The notes beneath the pieces were generated by a model that worked only from the letters and a program-made list of their open reading frames with translations, had not been told where the DNA came from and did not search any database. A stretch of DNA of 64,000 nucleotides from Rhodococcus oxybenzonivorans (lineage in GTDB: Bacteria > Actinomycetota > Actinomycetes > Mycobacteriales > Mycobacteriaceae): the NCBI RefSeq assembly GCF_003130705.1, contig NZ_CP021354.1:310001-374000 (forward strand), written 5' to 3'. Below, piece by piece: positions 55,308-62,596 of the stretch (positions are counted from its first letter, which is position 1; each line of letters starts with the position of its first letter). The position numbers and the translations under genes were made by a program.

Positions 55308-56267
55308 ATGACAACAGACGCAGACACCATCCCCATGATGGTCCGTCAGATGCGGGTCGAGTCCTCGGGCGTCGTCTCGCTCCGCCTCGAACGGCCCGAC
55401 GGCGGGGCCGTCCACGAGTGGACCCCGGGTGCCCATCTGGATCTGCACCTGGGCGGCGGCACCGTGCGGCAGTACTCCCTCTGCGGCGATCCCGACGACA
55501 AGACCGGATACCGAGTCGCGGTCCTGCACGAGGCACACGGTCGCGGCGGGTCCCGGCACATTCACGAGACGCTGCGTCCCGGCGACACCGTTCCGGTGAG
55601 CCCACCGCGAAACAACTTCGAATTCCTTCCCTCTCCCCGCTACCTGTTCGTCGCCGGTGGAATCGGAATCACACCGCTCCTCGCAATGATCGGCGAAGCC
55701 ACGCGGATGGGCGCCGCCTGGGAACTGCACTACGGCGGACGCTCCCGCGCGTCGATGGCATTCCTCGACGAACTGTCCGCGCACGGCGAACGGGTGCAGG
55801 TCGTCACCGAAGACGTGGACGGCATCCTCGACCTGAACGCTCTCCTCGGCGAGGTTCGCGATAACACCCTCGTCTACGCGTGCGGACCCGAAGGCCTGCT
55901 CGCCGCCATCGAGAACGTCGCCTCCGCGTGGCCCGAAGGGTCCATTCAGCTCGAACGTTTCAAAGCCAAGGAAATACCCGCCGACACGCTGGCCGGTGAC
56001 CGGCCGGTCCGGGTCGTCTGCGAGCGGTCGGGCATCTCCACCACCGTCGCCGCCGACAGGACCGTCCTCGACGCGCTCGAGGAAGCCGGTGTCGACGTCC
56101 CCAACTCGTGCCGGGAAGGCATCTGCGGTACCTGCGAAACCCGTGTCCTGTGCGGCACCCCCGATCACCGTGACTCGCTGCTCTCGAGCGCCGAGCAGGA
56201 GTCCGGCACAACCATGATGATCTGCGTTTCCCGCGCCCGCTCCGACGAGCTGGTGCTGGACCTCTAG
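55308..56267 (+). CDS. Oxygenase reductase, phthalate-dioxygenase-reductase type
   Basis: This 319-residue electron-transfer protein has an FMN-binding RQYSLC motif near residue 60, an NAD-binding domain with VAGGIGITPLL and YACGPEGLL, and a C-terminal plant-type [2Fe-2S] ferredoxin (CREGICGTCETRVLCGTP...C). It carries electrons from NADH to the Rieske oxygenase encoded at 56498. ATG 55308 follows CAGGAG. First gene of the operon. Confidence 0.92.
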   Translation: MTTDADTIPMMVRQMRVESSGVVSLRLERPDGGAVHEWTPGAHLDLHLGGGTVRQYSLCGDPDDKTGYRVAVLHEAHGRGGSRHIHETLRPGDTVPVSPPRNNFEFLPSPRYLFVAGGIGITPLLAMIGEATRMGAAWELHYGGRSRASMAFLDELSAHGERVQVVTEDVDGILDLNALLGEVRDNTLVYACGPEGLLAAIENVASAWPEGSIQLERFKAKEIPADTLAGDRPVRVVCERSGISTTVAADRTVLDALEEAGVDVPNSCREGICGTCETRVLCGTPDHRDSLLSSAEQESGTTMMICVSRARSDELVLDL

Positions 56268-56279
56268 AAGGGAAGAACC

Positions 56280-56495
56280 ATGAGTCTTTACCTGCAACCG
56301 CGGCAGGCCGGCACCACGGGCCCCACTCCGTACGAGCTCAAGCTTGCCGGTGCCATCGAAGAGGTCTTCGGTACCGGTGTGCACCACCTCGAGGGATTGG
56401 TGAAGGGGCTGAACGACCTCGGTATCTGCAGCCCGACTGGGGAACCGTGGACCCCCGACACGTTCACAGACGAGATGCGACGGATGGCGGCCTGA
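56280..56495 (+). CDS. 71-residue recombinase-HTH-like small protein between reductase and oxygenase
   Basis: This 71-residue protein ends LVKGLNDLGICSPTGEPWTPDTF, resembling the short helical segment of the serine-recombinase domain that reads G....G..W....... A well-placed AAGGGAAGAACC precedes the ATG, and the stop lies two bases before the oxygenase start, so it is surely translated. It has no catalytic domain of a recombinase. It may be a small accessory or stabilising subunit of the oxygenase, or a stray regulator. Function unknown. Confidence 0.75.
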   Translation: MSLYLQPRQAGTTGPTPYELKLAGAIEEVFGTGVHHLEGLVKGLNDLGICSPTGEPWTPDTFTDEMRRMAA

Positions 56496-56497
56496 AC

Positions 56498-57529
56498 ATG
56501 GTGAATCGACTGAACAAGACGGCACTGACCAGCGACGAGATCTTCGCCACCGGCATGCGGAACCAATGGCACGCGGTCTGTCCCTCGGACTTCGTCGCGC
56601 GCGGCGACATGAAGAAGGTGCGACGCCTCGGCGAGGACTGGCTTCTCTTCCGTCAGTCCGACGGAAGCCTCCGCATGCTCGCCGACAGGTGCCCGCACCG
56701 CGGAGCGCCGCTGTCGCAGGGACAGCACCTCGGCGACCGGGTCGCCTGCAAATATCACGGGGTCCAGGTCGACGTCGGCGGAACCGTCGTGTCCGTGCCG
56801 GGAATGCCCGGGTGCAATCTCGAGGGAAAGCGGCTCGTCACCAGCCTCCCGGTGCGTGAGGTGGCCGGCGCAGTCCTGGCATGGTTCGGCACGGATCCGG
56901 ACGCCGAACCGGGTCCCCTCGACCTCCCCGAACGCCTGGTGGACGACGGTATTTCCCGTTTCCTCTGCTACGCCGAATGGAAGGCGCCCTGGCGCTTCAC
57001 CCTCGAGAACCTGCTCGATCCGATGCACGGCGCGTTCCTGCACCGCGAGTCGCATTCGATGTTCGGCGGGGAAACGTCCGCCAAGTTCCGCATCCGGGAA
57101 ACCGATCGCGGGTTCTTCTTCGAGAAGACCGATCAGCGCGGCGTGAACTTCGACTGGGTCGAATTCTGCCGGACCGGAGTCGACTGGGTCGACCTGGAAA
57201 TCCCGTACCCGCCCACCGCAGGCCCCGGCGGATCGTTCGGCATCGTCGGGATGGGAACGCCCATCGACGCCGAGACCACCGCCGTCTTCTTCTGGCGGTA
57301 CCGCCGGGTGGAGGGCTGGGAGCGCGACGTCTGGCGCTTCCTCTACCGCACGAAACTCGAGGAGCGGCACTGGGCGGTTCTCGAACAGGACCGGGTCATG
57401 CTCGAGGCGATGGCCGCCGACGCCGACCAGGCCGAGAACCTCTACCAGCACGACCTCGGGGTCATTCGCCTGCGCCGTCTCTACCGGAGCCAGGCCGCAG
57501 CGCAGGCGGAGGCGCTCGCTGGAGCGTAA
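56498..57529 (+). CDS. Rieske non-haem iron oxygenase, alpha subunit
   Basis: This 343-residue oxygenase has the Rieske cluster ligands CPHRG (C-x-H) and CKYHG (C-x2-H) in the first third. The mononuclear iron site is in NLLDPMHGAFLH, with the Asp/His-x4-His pattern, and an acidic third ligand downstream. The size and single-subunit arrangement fit VanA-like or ketosteroid-hydroxylase-like oxygenases that hydroxylate or demethylate. It works with the reductase at 55308. ATG 56498 is placed by the two-base gap to the small gene. The substrate is unknown. Confidence 0.92.
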   Translation: MVNRLNKTALTSDEIFATGMRNQWHAVCPSDFVARGDMKKVRRLGEDWLLFRQSDGSLRMLADRCPHRGAPLSQGQHLGDRVACKYHGVQVDVGGTVVSVPGMPGCNLEGKRLVTSLPVREVAGAVLAWFGTDPDAEPGPLDLPERLVDDGISRFLCYAEWKAPWRFTLENLLDPMHGAFLHRESHSMFGGETSAKFRIRETDRGFFFEKTDQRGVNFDWVEFCRTGVDWVDLEIPYPPTAGPGGSFGIVGMGTPIDAETTAVFFWRYRRVEGWERDVWRFLYRTKLEERHWAVLEQDRVMLEAMAADADQAENLYQHDLGVIRLRRLYRSQAAAQAEALAGA

Positions 57530-57538
57530 GGTCGCGCG

Positions 57539-57563
57539 GGTTGACTTGAATGAAGTGTCAACC
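57539..57563. promoter_or_regulatory. Inverted repeat GGTTGAC-N11-GTCAACC before the TetR gene
   Basis: Perfect 7-bp arms directly after the oxygenase stop and 9 bp before the TetR start. It is a likely autoregulatory site of that TetR protein. Confidence 0.5.
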
Positions 57564-57571
57564 AAGAATGT

Positions 57572-58237
57572 GTGACGGCCGACACGTCGGGAGCCGGCCG
57601 GTACGAGGAGGCGCGAGCGGTGCACGAAAACGACGGCGTTGCGGATCGGTGTGCGTTGATCGAGGTGGCGGGTCGTTGCTTCGCGGAGCTCGGATACGAC
57701 AAGACCACGGAGGCGGTCATCGCGGAGAACGCCGGCAGGTCGGTGACAGACTTCCGTCGGCACTTCCGGTCCACGAAGGACGCATTTCATGCGGTGGCCG
57801 CCGCCGTGTTCGAGAAGTTCCTCGAAGCGCAGCGCACCGCGGTACCGCCGGACGCGGACCCTCGTACCGTCCTGGGCGCGGCCACTGCCGCATTCATCGA
57901 CACCGTCTACAGCGTCGGCCGGCTCTTCACCGTCATCGAAGCGCGGGCGGCCGTCGACCCCGTGGTCGGTGAGCAGCTGTCGCAGGCGCACACCCGGATC
58001 CTGGCCCGGTACACCCGCTTCATCGAAAGGCTGGACGAGGCCGGGATCGCACGGCCCTGCGCCGAGGCCGCCCAGCTCGCCCGCAAGCTGTCGGATGCGC
58101 AGTGGCGGGGAGCCGCCCACCTGATCGGCGCCTCCCCGGACGAGCAACGTCGGTTCATCGTCGAGATGACGGCGGCAGCCGAACGCTTCATCGGATTCGA
58201 CTGCGACACCGAACTCGTCGAGAGGCCGGCCTGCTGA
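57572..58237 (+). CDS. TetR-family transcriptional regulator
   Basis: This protein of about 221 residues starts at GTG 57572 or GTG 57620. The HTH spans LGYDKTTEAVIAENAGRSVTDFRRHFRSTKDAF near residues 40-72; the DFRRHFRS tail replaces the usual LYYHFPS. The remainder is an effector domain. It lies between the Rieske operon and the MarR gene and probably regulates itself through the repeat at 57539. Confidence 0.85.
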   Translation: MTADTSGAGRYEEARAVHENDGVADRCALIEVAGRCFAELGYDKTTEAVIAENAGRSVTDFRRHFRSTKDAFHAVAAAVFEKFLEAQRTAVPPDADPRTVLGAATAAFIDTVYSVGRLFTVIEARAAVDPVVGEQLSQAHTRILARYTRFIERLDEAGIARPCAEAAQLARKLSDAQWRGAAHLIGASPDEQRRFIVEMTAAAERFIGFDCDTELVERPAC

Positions 58238-58273
58238 ACCAGGTCCCCAGGTGAGGGACGTCTGGTTGTCTCC

Positions 58274-58801
58274 CTAGGTGAGGGGCGTCTGGTTGTCGAC
58301 GATCGAATGTTCGAGTTTGCGGAGCAGTTCCGCGAGTGACGCCTGATCCTTCGCGGACATACCACTGAGAATTCGCGCCTCGTTCGCGAAGTGGGCCTCC
58401 GCCACCTTCTCGATCACCCGAAGGCCCTCGTCGGTGAGCTGTGCGTACACGATCCGGCGGTCTTCGGCGTCCCGCTCACGCTCGACGAGACCCGCCTTCT
58501 CCAGCCGGTCGACCCGAAGGGTCACGCCCCCGGTGGTCACGAGAGCGGACTCCGCCAACTGCCCGGACGTCATCCGGTAGGGCGGACCCGAACGCCGCAG
58601 CGCGGCGAGCACATCAAACGACGCCATGTTGATGCCGTGCTCTTCGAACACGACAGCCAGCGAGGCCTGGTAACGCAGGTACGAACGGTGCAAGCGGCCC
58701 AGAACCTTCAGTGGACTCACATCCAGCTCAGGCCACTGGTGCGCCCACTGATCGACGATGTCGTCGACGGCGTCACGGTCGGGAACCGGGCGTTGCGTCA
58801 C
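58274..58801 (-). CDS. MarR-family transcriptional regulator
   Basis: This 175-residue regulator starts at GTG 58801 (CAGGAGG upstream). The winged helix is in MTSGQLAESALVTTGGVTLRVDRLEKAGLVERERDAEDRRIVYAQLTDEG across residues 95-145, with the wing Asp-Arg-Arg typical of MarR proteins. It is the best candidate to bind the CTTAGYGCT palindromes at 32618, 35621, 55257 and 59345, and to respond to an aromatic acid. That link is inference from proximity only. Confidence 0.9.
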   Translation of the reverse strand: MTQRPVPDRDAVDDIVDQWAHQWPELDVSPLKVLGRLHRSYLRYQASLAVVFEEHGINMASFDVLAALRRSGPPYRMTSGQLAESALVTTGGVTLRVDRLEKAGLVERERDAEDRRIVYAQLTDEGLRVIEKVAEAHFANEARILSGMSAKDQASLAELLRKLEHSIVDNQTPLT

Positions 58802-58810
58802 CGGGGCGCC

Positions 58811-58835
58811 TCCTGAACTTTGTGGGTCCTGAACT
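58811..58835. repeat. Direct repeat TCCTGAACT x2 before the MarR gene
   Basis: Two identical 9-mers at 58811 and 58827, 16 bp apart, overlap the ribosome site and leader of the MarR gene. They could be a control site but could also be chance. Confidence 0.3.
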
Positions 58836-58940
58836 GTTGAGTCCCAAGGTATCGGATTGTCGGGAGGAGGGGACGCGCCGCGGGTCCCCGTCCGGTGTGT
58901 CGAGGACGGGGACCCGCGGTCGTCTGGTCGGGGGAGTGGC

Positions 58941-59306
58941 TCAGCGGCCACCGACTGCGGCGACGGCGTCGATCTCCGCGATCGCGCCGTACGGGAGGCT
59001 ACTCACCTCGAGGAAGGTGCGGGCTGGGCGCGGCTCGTCGAAGATGCGCTCGAACTGCCGGTTGGCCTCTTCACGCAGGGTCAGGTCGGTGACGTAGTAG
59101 GTCAGCTTCACGACGTCCTGAAGCTGACCACCCACGGTGGCGAGGCGATCGACCATCCGGTCCACGGCGGCGTCGAGAGCTTCGGTGCGCCCGGGTACGG
59201 CAACGCCCTCGGCGTCGACGGACAGGGCACCCGAAACGAAGGCCAACCCTCCGGCGACCACGGCCGGGCTGTAGGGGTGATGGGCGGAGACTTCAGTCAT
59301 GGACAT
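58941..59306 (-). CDS. RidA family enamine/imine deaminase
   Basis: This 121-residue protein has the RidA fold, with the conserved Arg in RPARTFLEVSSLPYG and the Glu in IAEIDAVA at its C-terminus. RidA proteins hydrolyse enamines and imines to ketones and ammonia; one branch includes 2-aminomuconate deaminases of aromatic pathways. A CTTAGCGCTAAA site lies 39-50 bp upstream. Its place next to the MarR gene suggests that it handles a nitrogen-containing intermediate of the pathway. Confidence 0.87.
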   Translation of the reverse strand: MSMTEVSAHHPYSPAVVAGGLAFVSGALSVDAEGVAVPGRTEALDAAVDRMVDRLATVGGQLQDVVKLTYYVTDLTLREEANRQFERIFDEPRPARTFLEVSSLPYGAIAEIDAVAAVGGR

Positions 59307-59344
59307 GGGGACTCGCTTTCGAAGTAGGCGTCGACTCAGTATAT

Positions 59345-59356
59345 CTTAGCGCTAAA
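59345..59356. promoter_or_regulatory. TTAGCGCTAA-type operator, copy 4 (RidA gene)
   Basis: The minus strand reads TTTAGCGCTAAG followed by ATATACTGAG, nearly repeating the first half of the copy at 35621. The second arm is weak here. Confidence 0.55.
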
Positions 59357-59408
59357 CTAATTGGCAGGTCCGGCGAATGAAGACCCCTCCTGCGGGTACT
59401 CGACCCGC

Positions 59409-60053
59409 ATGCCACGAGCCACGAAACAGTCGGCAGCGCCGTTCGTGCCCGACACCGTCGACCTAGACGCGTTGTCGGACGCCGCCGGCGGATGCCGCGG
59501 CTGCGATCTCTACCGCGACGCCGAGCAAACCGTCTTCGGCGCCGGCAAGCGCTCCGCCCGGATGATGCTCATCGGCGAACAACCGGGTGATCAGGAGGAC
59601 CGCGCGGGGCAACCGTTCGTCGGGCCCGCGGGCAAGCTGCTGAACAAGGCCCTCGAAGCGGCGGGCATCGACCGGGATCTCACCTACGTCACCAACGCGG
59701 TCAAGCACTTCAAGTACGTACCCGCCGAACGCGGTCAGCGCCGCATCCACAAGAAGCCGAACCGCACCGAGATCGTGGCGTGCAGGCCGTGGCTCGTCGC
59801 CGAGCTGCACGCGGTACAGCCCGATGTCCTGGTGTGCCTCGGCGCCACCGCCGCCCAGGCGCTGCTCGGACCGTCGTTCCGGCTCACCACGCATCGCGGG
59901 GAGCGGCTGCATCTCGACGGTGAAGTGGACGTCGCCGGCGATCCCGACGTCTTCGTCACCATCCACCCGTCCGCCGTCCTGCGCGGACCGGATCGGGACG
60001 AGGCGTTCTCCGGACTCGTCGAGGACTTGAAGAAGGCAGCCCTTGCCCTGTGA
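59409..60053 (+). CDS. Uracil-DNA-binding glycosylase-like protein UdgX
   Basis: This 214-residue protein belongs to the family-4-like UDG group. The first motif is GEQPGDQEDRAGQPFVGPAG, and the second is HPSAVLRG. The loop RGQRRIHKKP carries the RRIH His that, in UdgX, becomes covalently linked to DNA at uracil. Cysteines (CRGC...C...C) fit an iron-sulfur cluster. ATG 59409 is chosen (MPRATKQSAAP). It gives protection or signalling at uracils in DNA. Confidence 0.9.
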   Translation: MPRATKQSAAPFVPDTVDLDALSDAAGGCRGCDLYRDAEQTVFGAGKRSARMMLIGEQPGDQEDRAGQPFVGPAGKLLNKALEAAGIDRDLTYVTNAVKHFKYVPAERGQRRIHKKPNRTEIVACRPWLVAELHAVQPDVLVCLGATAAQALLGPSFRLTTHRGERLHLDGEVDVAGDPDVFVTIHPSAVLRGPDRDEAFSGLVEDLKKAALAL

Positions 60054-60062
60054 GGCCCTGCG

Positions 60063-60102
60063 GTGAGTACTTATTAACAACCCGTTGTCGATAAGTACTC
60101 AC
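60063..60102. repeat. Dispersed palindrome, copy 3
   Basis: GTGAGTACTTAT and its complement, with ACAAC/GTTGT inside and a CC centre, form a 20-bp stem with one mismatch. It begins 9 bp after the UdgX stop and ends 33 bp before the next gene. Confidence 0.8.
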
Positions 60103-60135
60103 AGGGGTAGGCGAGCGACCGCCCCGCGAGACAAC

Positions 60136-61083
60136 ATGGTGGTTATGACGAATCCGAATCAGACCATGAAGGCCGTCTCCTACTCCTCCTACGGTGGTCC
60201 CGACGTACTCGAAGTGGTCGATGTTCCCGTTCCGGAACCCACGGGGAATCAGGTGCGCCTCGCTGTCCGCGCCGCCGGGGTGAACCCGATCGACTGGAAG
60301 GTGCGGTCGGGTTCGATGGCCGAGGTGATGTCGGTGCAGTTCCCGAAAATTCCAGGCAGTGAGGTGGCCGGCGTCGTCGATGCCGTCGGTCCGTCTGCGA
60401 CCGGGGCTGTGGTCGGGGACGAAATGTTCGGCTGGTCCGACACCGACGGTTACGCCGACTACGTGCTCGCCACCGTCATCGTTCCTAAACCGCGCGAATT
60501 GAGCTGGACGGACGCCGTCACGATTCCCGTGGCCGGGGAAGCCGCCGATCGCGGACTGCGACTACTCGACCTGCGTGAGGGTGAGACACTTCTGGTGAAC
60601 GGGGCGTCGGGAACAGTCGGAACCCTGGCCGTGCAATTGGCTCGGCAACGAGGAGTCACGGTGATCGGCACCGCCAGCGAACGCCACCATGACGCACTCC
60701 GAGCACTGGACGTCGTCCCGACGACCTACGGTGACGGCTTGGCCCAGCGGGTGCGCGAACTCGCACCGCAAGGTGTCGACGCCGTCCTCGATGCCGGAGT
60801 CGGGGGGCTGCCGGCCGCAGTCGAGCTGCGCGGCGGTACCGAGCGGATCGTGACGTTGTCCGACGGGGCGGCCTTCGAGCTCGGTATCACCTTCTCCTCC
60901 GGCACCTCCGACGACTGGAGCGCCGAAATCCTGCGACGCCTCGGTAGTGCGGCCGCGGACGGAGCACTGGCACTGCCACCCGCCCGCACCTTTGCCCTCG
61001 CCAGTGCTGCGGACGCCCATCGTGAGGGTGAGAAGGGCGGCAGCCGGGGGAAGCTCGTTCTGACCCCTGTGAGTACTTATTAA
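60136..61083 (+). CDS. NADPH:quinone oxidoreductase-like MDR protein
   Basis: This 315-residue zinc-free medium-chain reductase has GYADYVLATVIVPKP and the cofactor motif VNGASGTVGTLAVQLA. The substrate is a quinone or an enone. Start ATG 60136 or 60145. Its last five codons (PVSTY and the stop) lie inside the palindrome at 61064, which shows that the palindrome has become part of the gene. Confidence 0.88.
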   Translation: MVVMTNPNQTMKAVSYSSYGGPDVLEVVDVPVPEPTGNQVRLAVRAAGVNPIDWKVRSGSMAEVMSVQFPKIPGSEVAGVVDAVGPSATGAVVGDEMFGWSDTDGYADYVLATVIVPKPRELSWTDAVTIPVAGEAADRGLRLLDLREGETLLVNGASGTVGTLAVQLARQRGVTVIGTASERHHDALRALDVVPTTYGDGLAQRVRELAPQGVDAVLDAGVGGLPAAVELRGGTERIVTLSDGAAFELGITFSSGTSDDWSAEILRRLGSAAADGALALPPARTFALASAADAHREGEKGGSRGKLVLTPVSTY

Positions 61084-61113
61084 CAACGGGTTGTTAATAA
61101 GTACTCACAGGGG
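61064..61113. repeat. Dispersed palindrome, copy 4, perfect 23-bp stem
   Basis: The arm from 61064 to 61086 (CCCCTGTGAGTACTTATTAA then CAA) is perfectly complementary to 61091-61113 around the loop CGGG, followed by more G. It spans the stop codon of the preceding gene and lies just before the convergent copD stop at 61119. It is the best-preserved copy. Confidence 0.9.
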
Positions 61114-61118
61114 GGGGG

Positions 61119-62057
61119 TCAGGCAGTGGTGGCGAGGGCGGCAGCGAGACCGAAGGCCACCGCCATCGCCACCACCTCGACTGCGGCGCGCCGCAAGGAG
61201 TCGTCTGCGCTCATCCGATGCGCGGCGGCTCGGCCCACCCAGGTGCGGCGCCACCACCACCCCAGTGCGAGCAGTGCCGCGAGCACCACGGCCTTGGCGA
61301 CCACGATGCGACCGTAGCCGGTGTCGGTCAGGGCCGACACCCCGCCCAACCGGACAGCCGCGTCCACGACACCGGTCAGGGTGAGCAGACACACGCACCA
61401 CACCGCGCCGTCCGAGTACCGGGGCAGCCACCTCGACCAGTCACCCCGTGAGCGCAGCGTCAATGCCATGGCGGTCAGCAGGCCGAACCAGGTGGCGGCT
61501 GCCAGGGCGTGAACGGCGTCGAGTACCGAACCGAGGACCTGCTGCGACATGTGCCCGGTGACCGGGCGCGCGACGATGGCGAAGGCCGTCAGGACAGCGA
61601 CCGCAACGGGAAGACGAGCCCCGGGATGCCGAAACGCGAACAGCGACCATGCGGTGACTGCGGCCGTGCACGCGAAGACGGCGAGGTCGATACGTCCGGC
61701 GCTGATGTCGGTGACGTAGGCACCGAACCGGCCGACCGTCAACCCGGACAGCGGGAGGGCGTCGGCTTCCGCCGCCGTCATGGCGAACACGACCGCCTCG
61801 GCGGCCATCCACGATCCGGCCACGGCCGTCAACAGTCGCCACAGGTTGGCGTCCTGCACGAGGGGTCGGCTGTCGGTCCGGCCCCACCACCCGAGTGCGG
61901 CCAGTCCCAGGACCACCGACCCCAGGATCAAGCACAGAGCCCGGACAGCGCTCGACGGGCTGGGGTCTTCCGGTCGAGCCAGCGCCCACCCACCGGCAAC
62001 ACCCACGAGCGAGGTGGGCACGGCGAACAGCAGCCACCACTGCCGCGCCGTGCCCAC
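61119..62057 (-). CDS. CopD-family copper import/resistance membrane protein
   Basis: This 312-residue protein has about eight membrane helices, with family-typical VTGHMSQQVLGSVLDAVHALAAATWFGLLTAMAL in the centre; His residues there may pass copper. The start is GTG 62057, five bases after the copC stop. It works with CopC and YcnI to move copper across the membrane. Confidence 0.85.
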   Translation of the reverse strand: MGTARQWWLLFAVPTSLVGVAGGWALARPEDPSPSSAVRALCLILGSVVLGLAALGWWGRTDSRPLVQDANLWRLLTAVAGSWMAAEAVVFAMTAAEADALPLSGLTVGRFGAYVTDISAGRIDLAVFACTAAVTAWSLFAFRHPGARLPVAVAVLTAFAIVARPVTGHMSQQVLGSVLDAVHALAAATWFGLLTAMALTLRSRGDWSRWLPRYSDGAVWCVCLLTLTGVVDAAVRLGGVSALTDTGYGRIVVAKAVVLAALLALGWWWRRTWVGRAAAHRMSADDSLRRAAVEVVAMAVAFGLAAALATTA

Positions 62058-62062
62058 CGTGC

Positions 62063-62596
62063 TCAGTTCCGCTCGCGCGGTGTGCGGAGCGCGAACCACA
62101 GCCCGGCACCGAACACGAGCACACCCGCGGCGACGAACGGCCACAACGGGATGCCTCCGGAGCCCGAATCACCTGAACTGTCGGCGGCGGCGCCCGGTGT
62201 GCCCGACCCCGCCTGGGTGAGCGTGAATGTTCGGGTTCCGCTCACCGGATGTCCGTCGGCGGAGGTGACGCGGAAGGCGATGGTGTAGTCACCGGCCTGG
62301 CCCAGTTCACCGAGCTCCGCGCTCACGGTGGCCCCTTCGACCGAGGGGTCGCCCTTGGTCCACAGGTTGCCGTCGGGGCCCACCACGGTGAGCGACGCGA
62401 ACGACTCCTGCAGCGCCTCGTTGAACGTGACACTCACCCGTTCGGGCGCTGCCGCGATCTGTGCACCGTTCTCCGGGTTGGAACTGAGTACCACCGAATG
62501 GGCGGTGGCGGAGCCGACACCGATCATGCTCGCCAACATCGCCAGCAGTCCGACGGCGATCACCTTCATCGAGGTGAGCGTTGCGCGCGCCTTCAT
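62063..62596 (-). CDS. CopC-domain copper-binding secreted protein
   Basis: This 177-residue protein has a signal peptide ending SATA, so mature CopC starts with His (HSVVLSSNPENG), the classical copper ligand. TSADGHPVSGTRTF carries the second His. A C-terminal linker and a membrane helix (IPLWPFVAAGVLVFGAGLWFAL over residues 146-167) anchor it. It overlaps ycnI by ATGA. Confidence 0.92.
   Translation of the reverse strand: MKARATLTSMKVIAVGLLAMLASMIGVGSATAHSVVLSSNPENGAQIAAAPERVSVTFNEALQESFASLTVVGPDGNLWTKGDPSVEGATVSAELGELGQAGDYTIAFRVTSADGHPVSGTRTFTLTQAGSGTPGAAADSSGDSGSGGIPLWPFVAAGVLVFGAGLWFALRTPRERN

Noticed and set aside
56288..58147. Minus-strand ORF of 619 codons opposite the Rieske and TetR genes
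   Set aside because: It runs antisense across three clear genes with ribosome sites and has an unstructured Arg/Gly-rich composition.
27465..61113. Four palindromes read as a CRISPR-like array
   Set aside because: They are single copies kilobases apart at gene ends, without regular spacers or cas genes.
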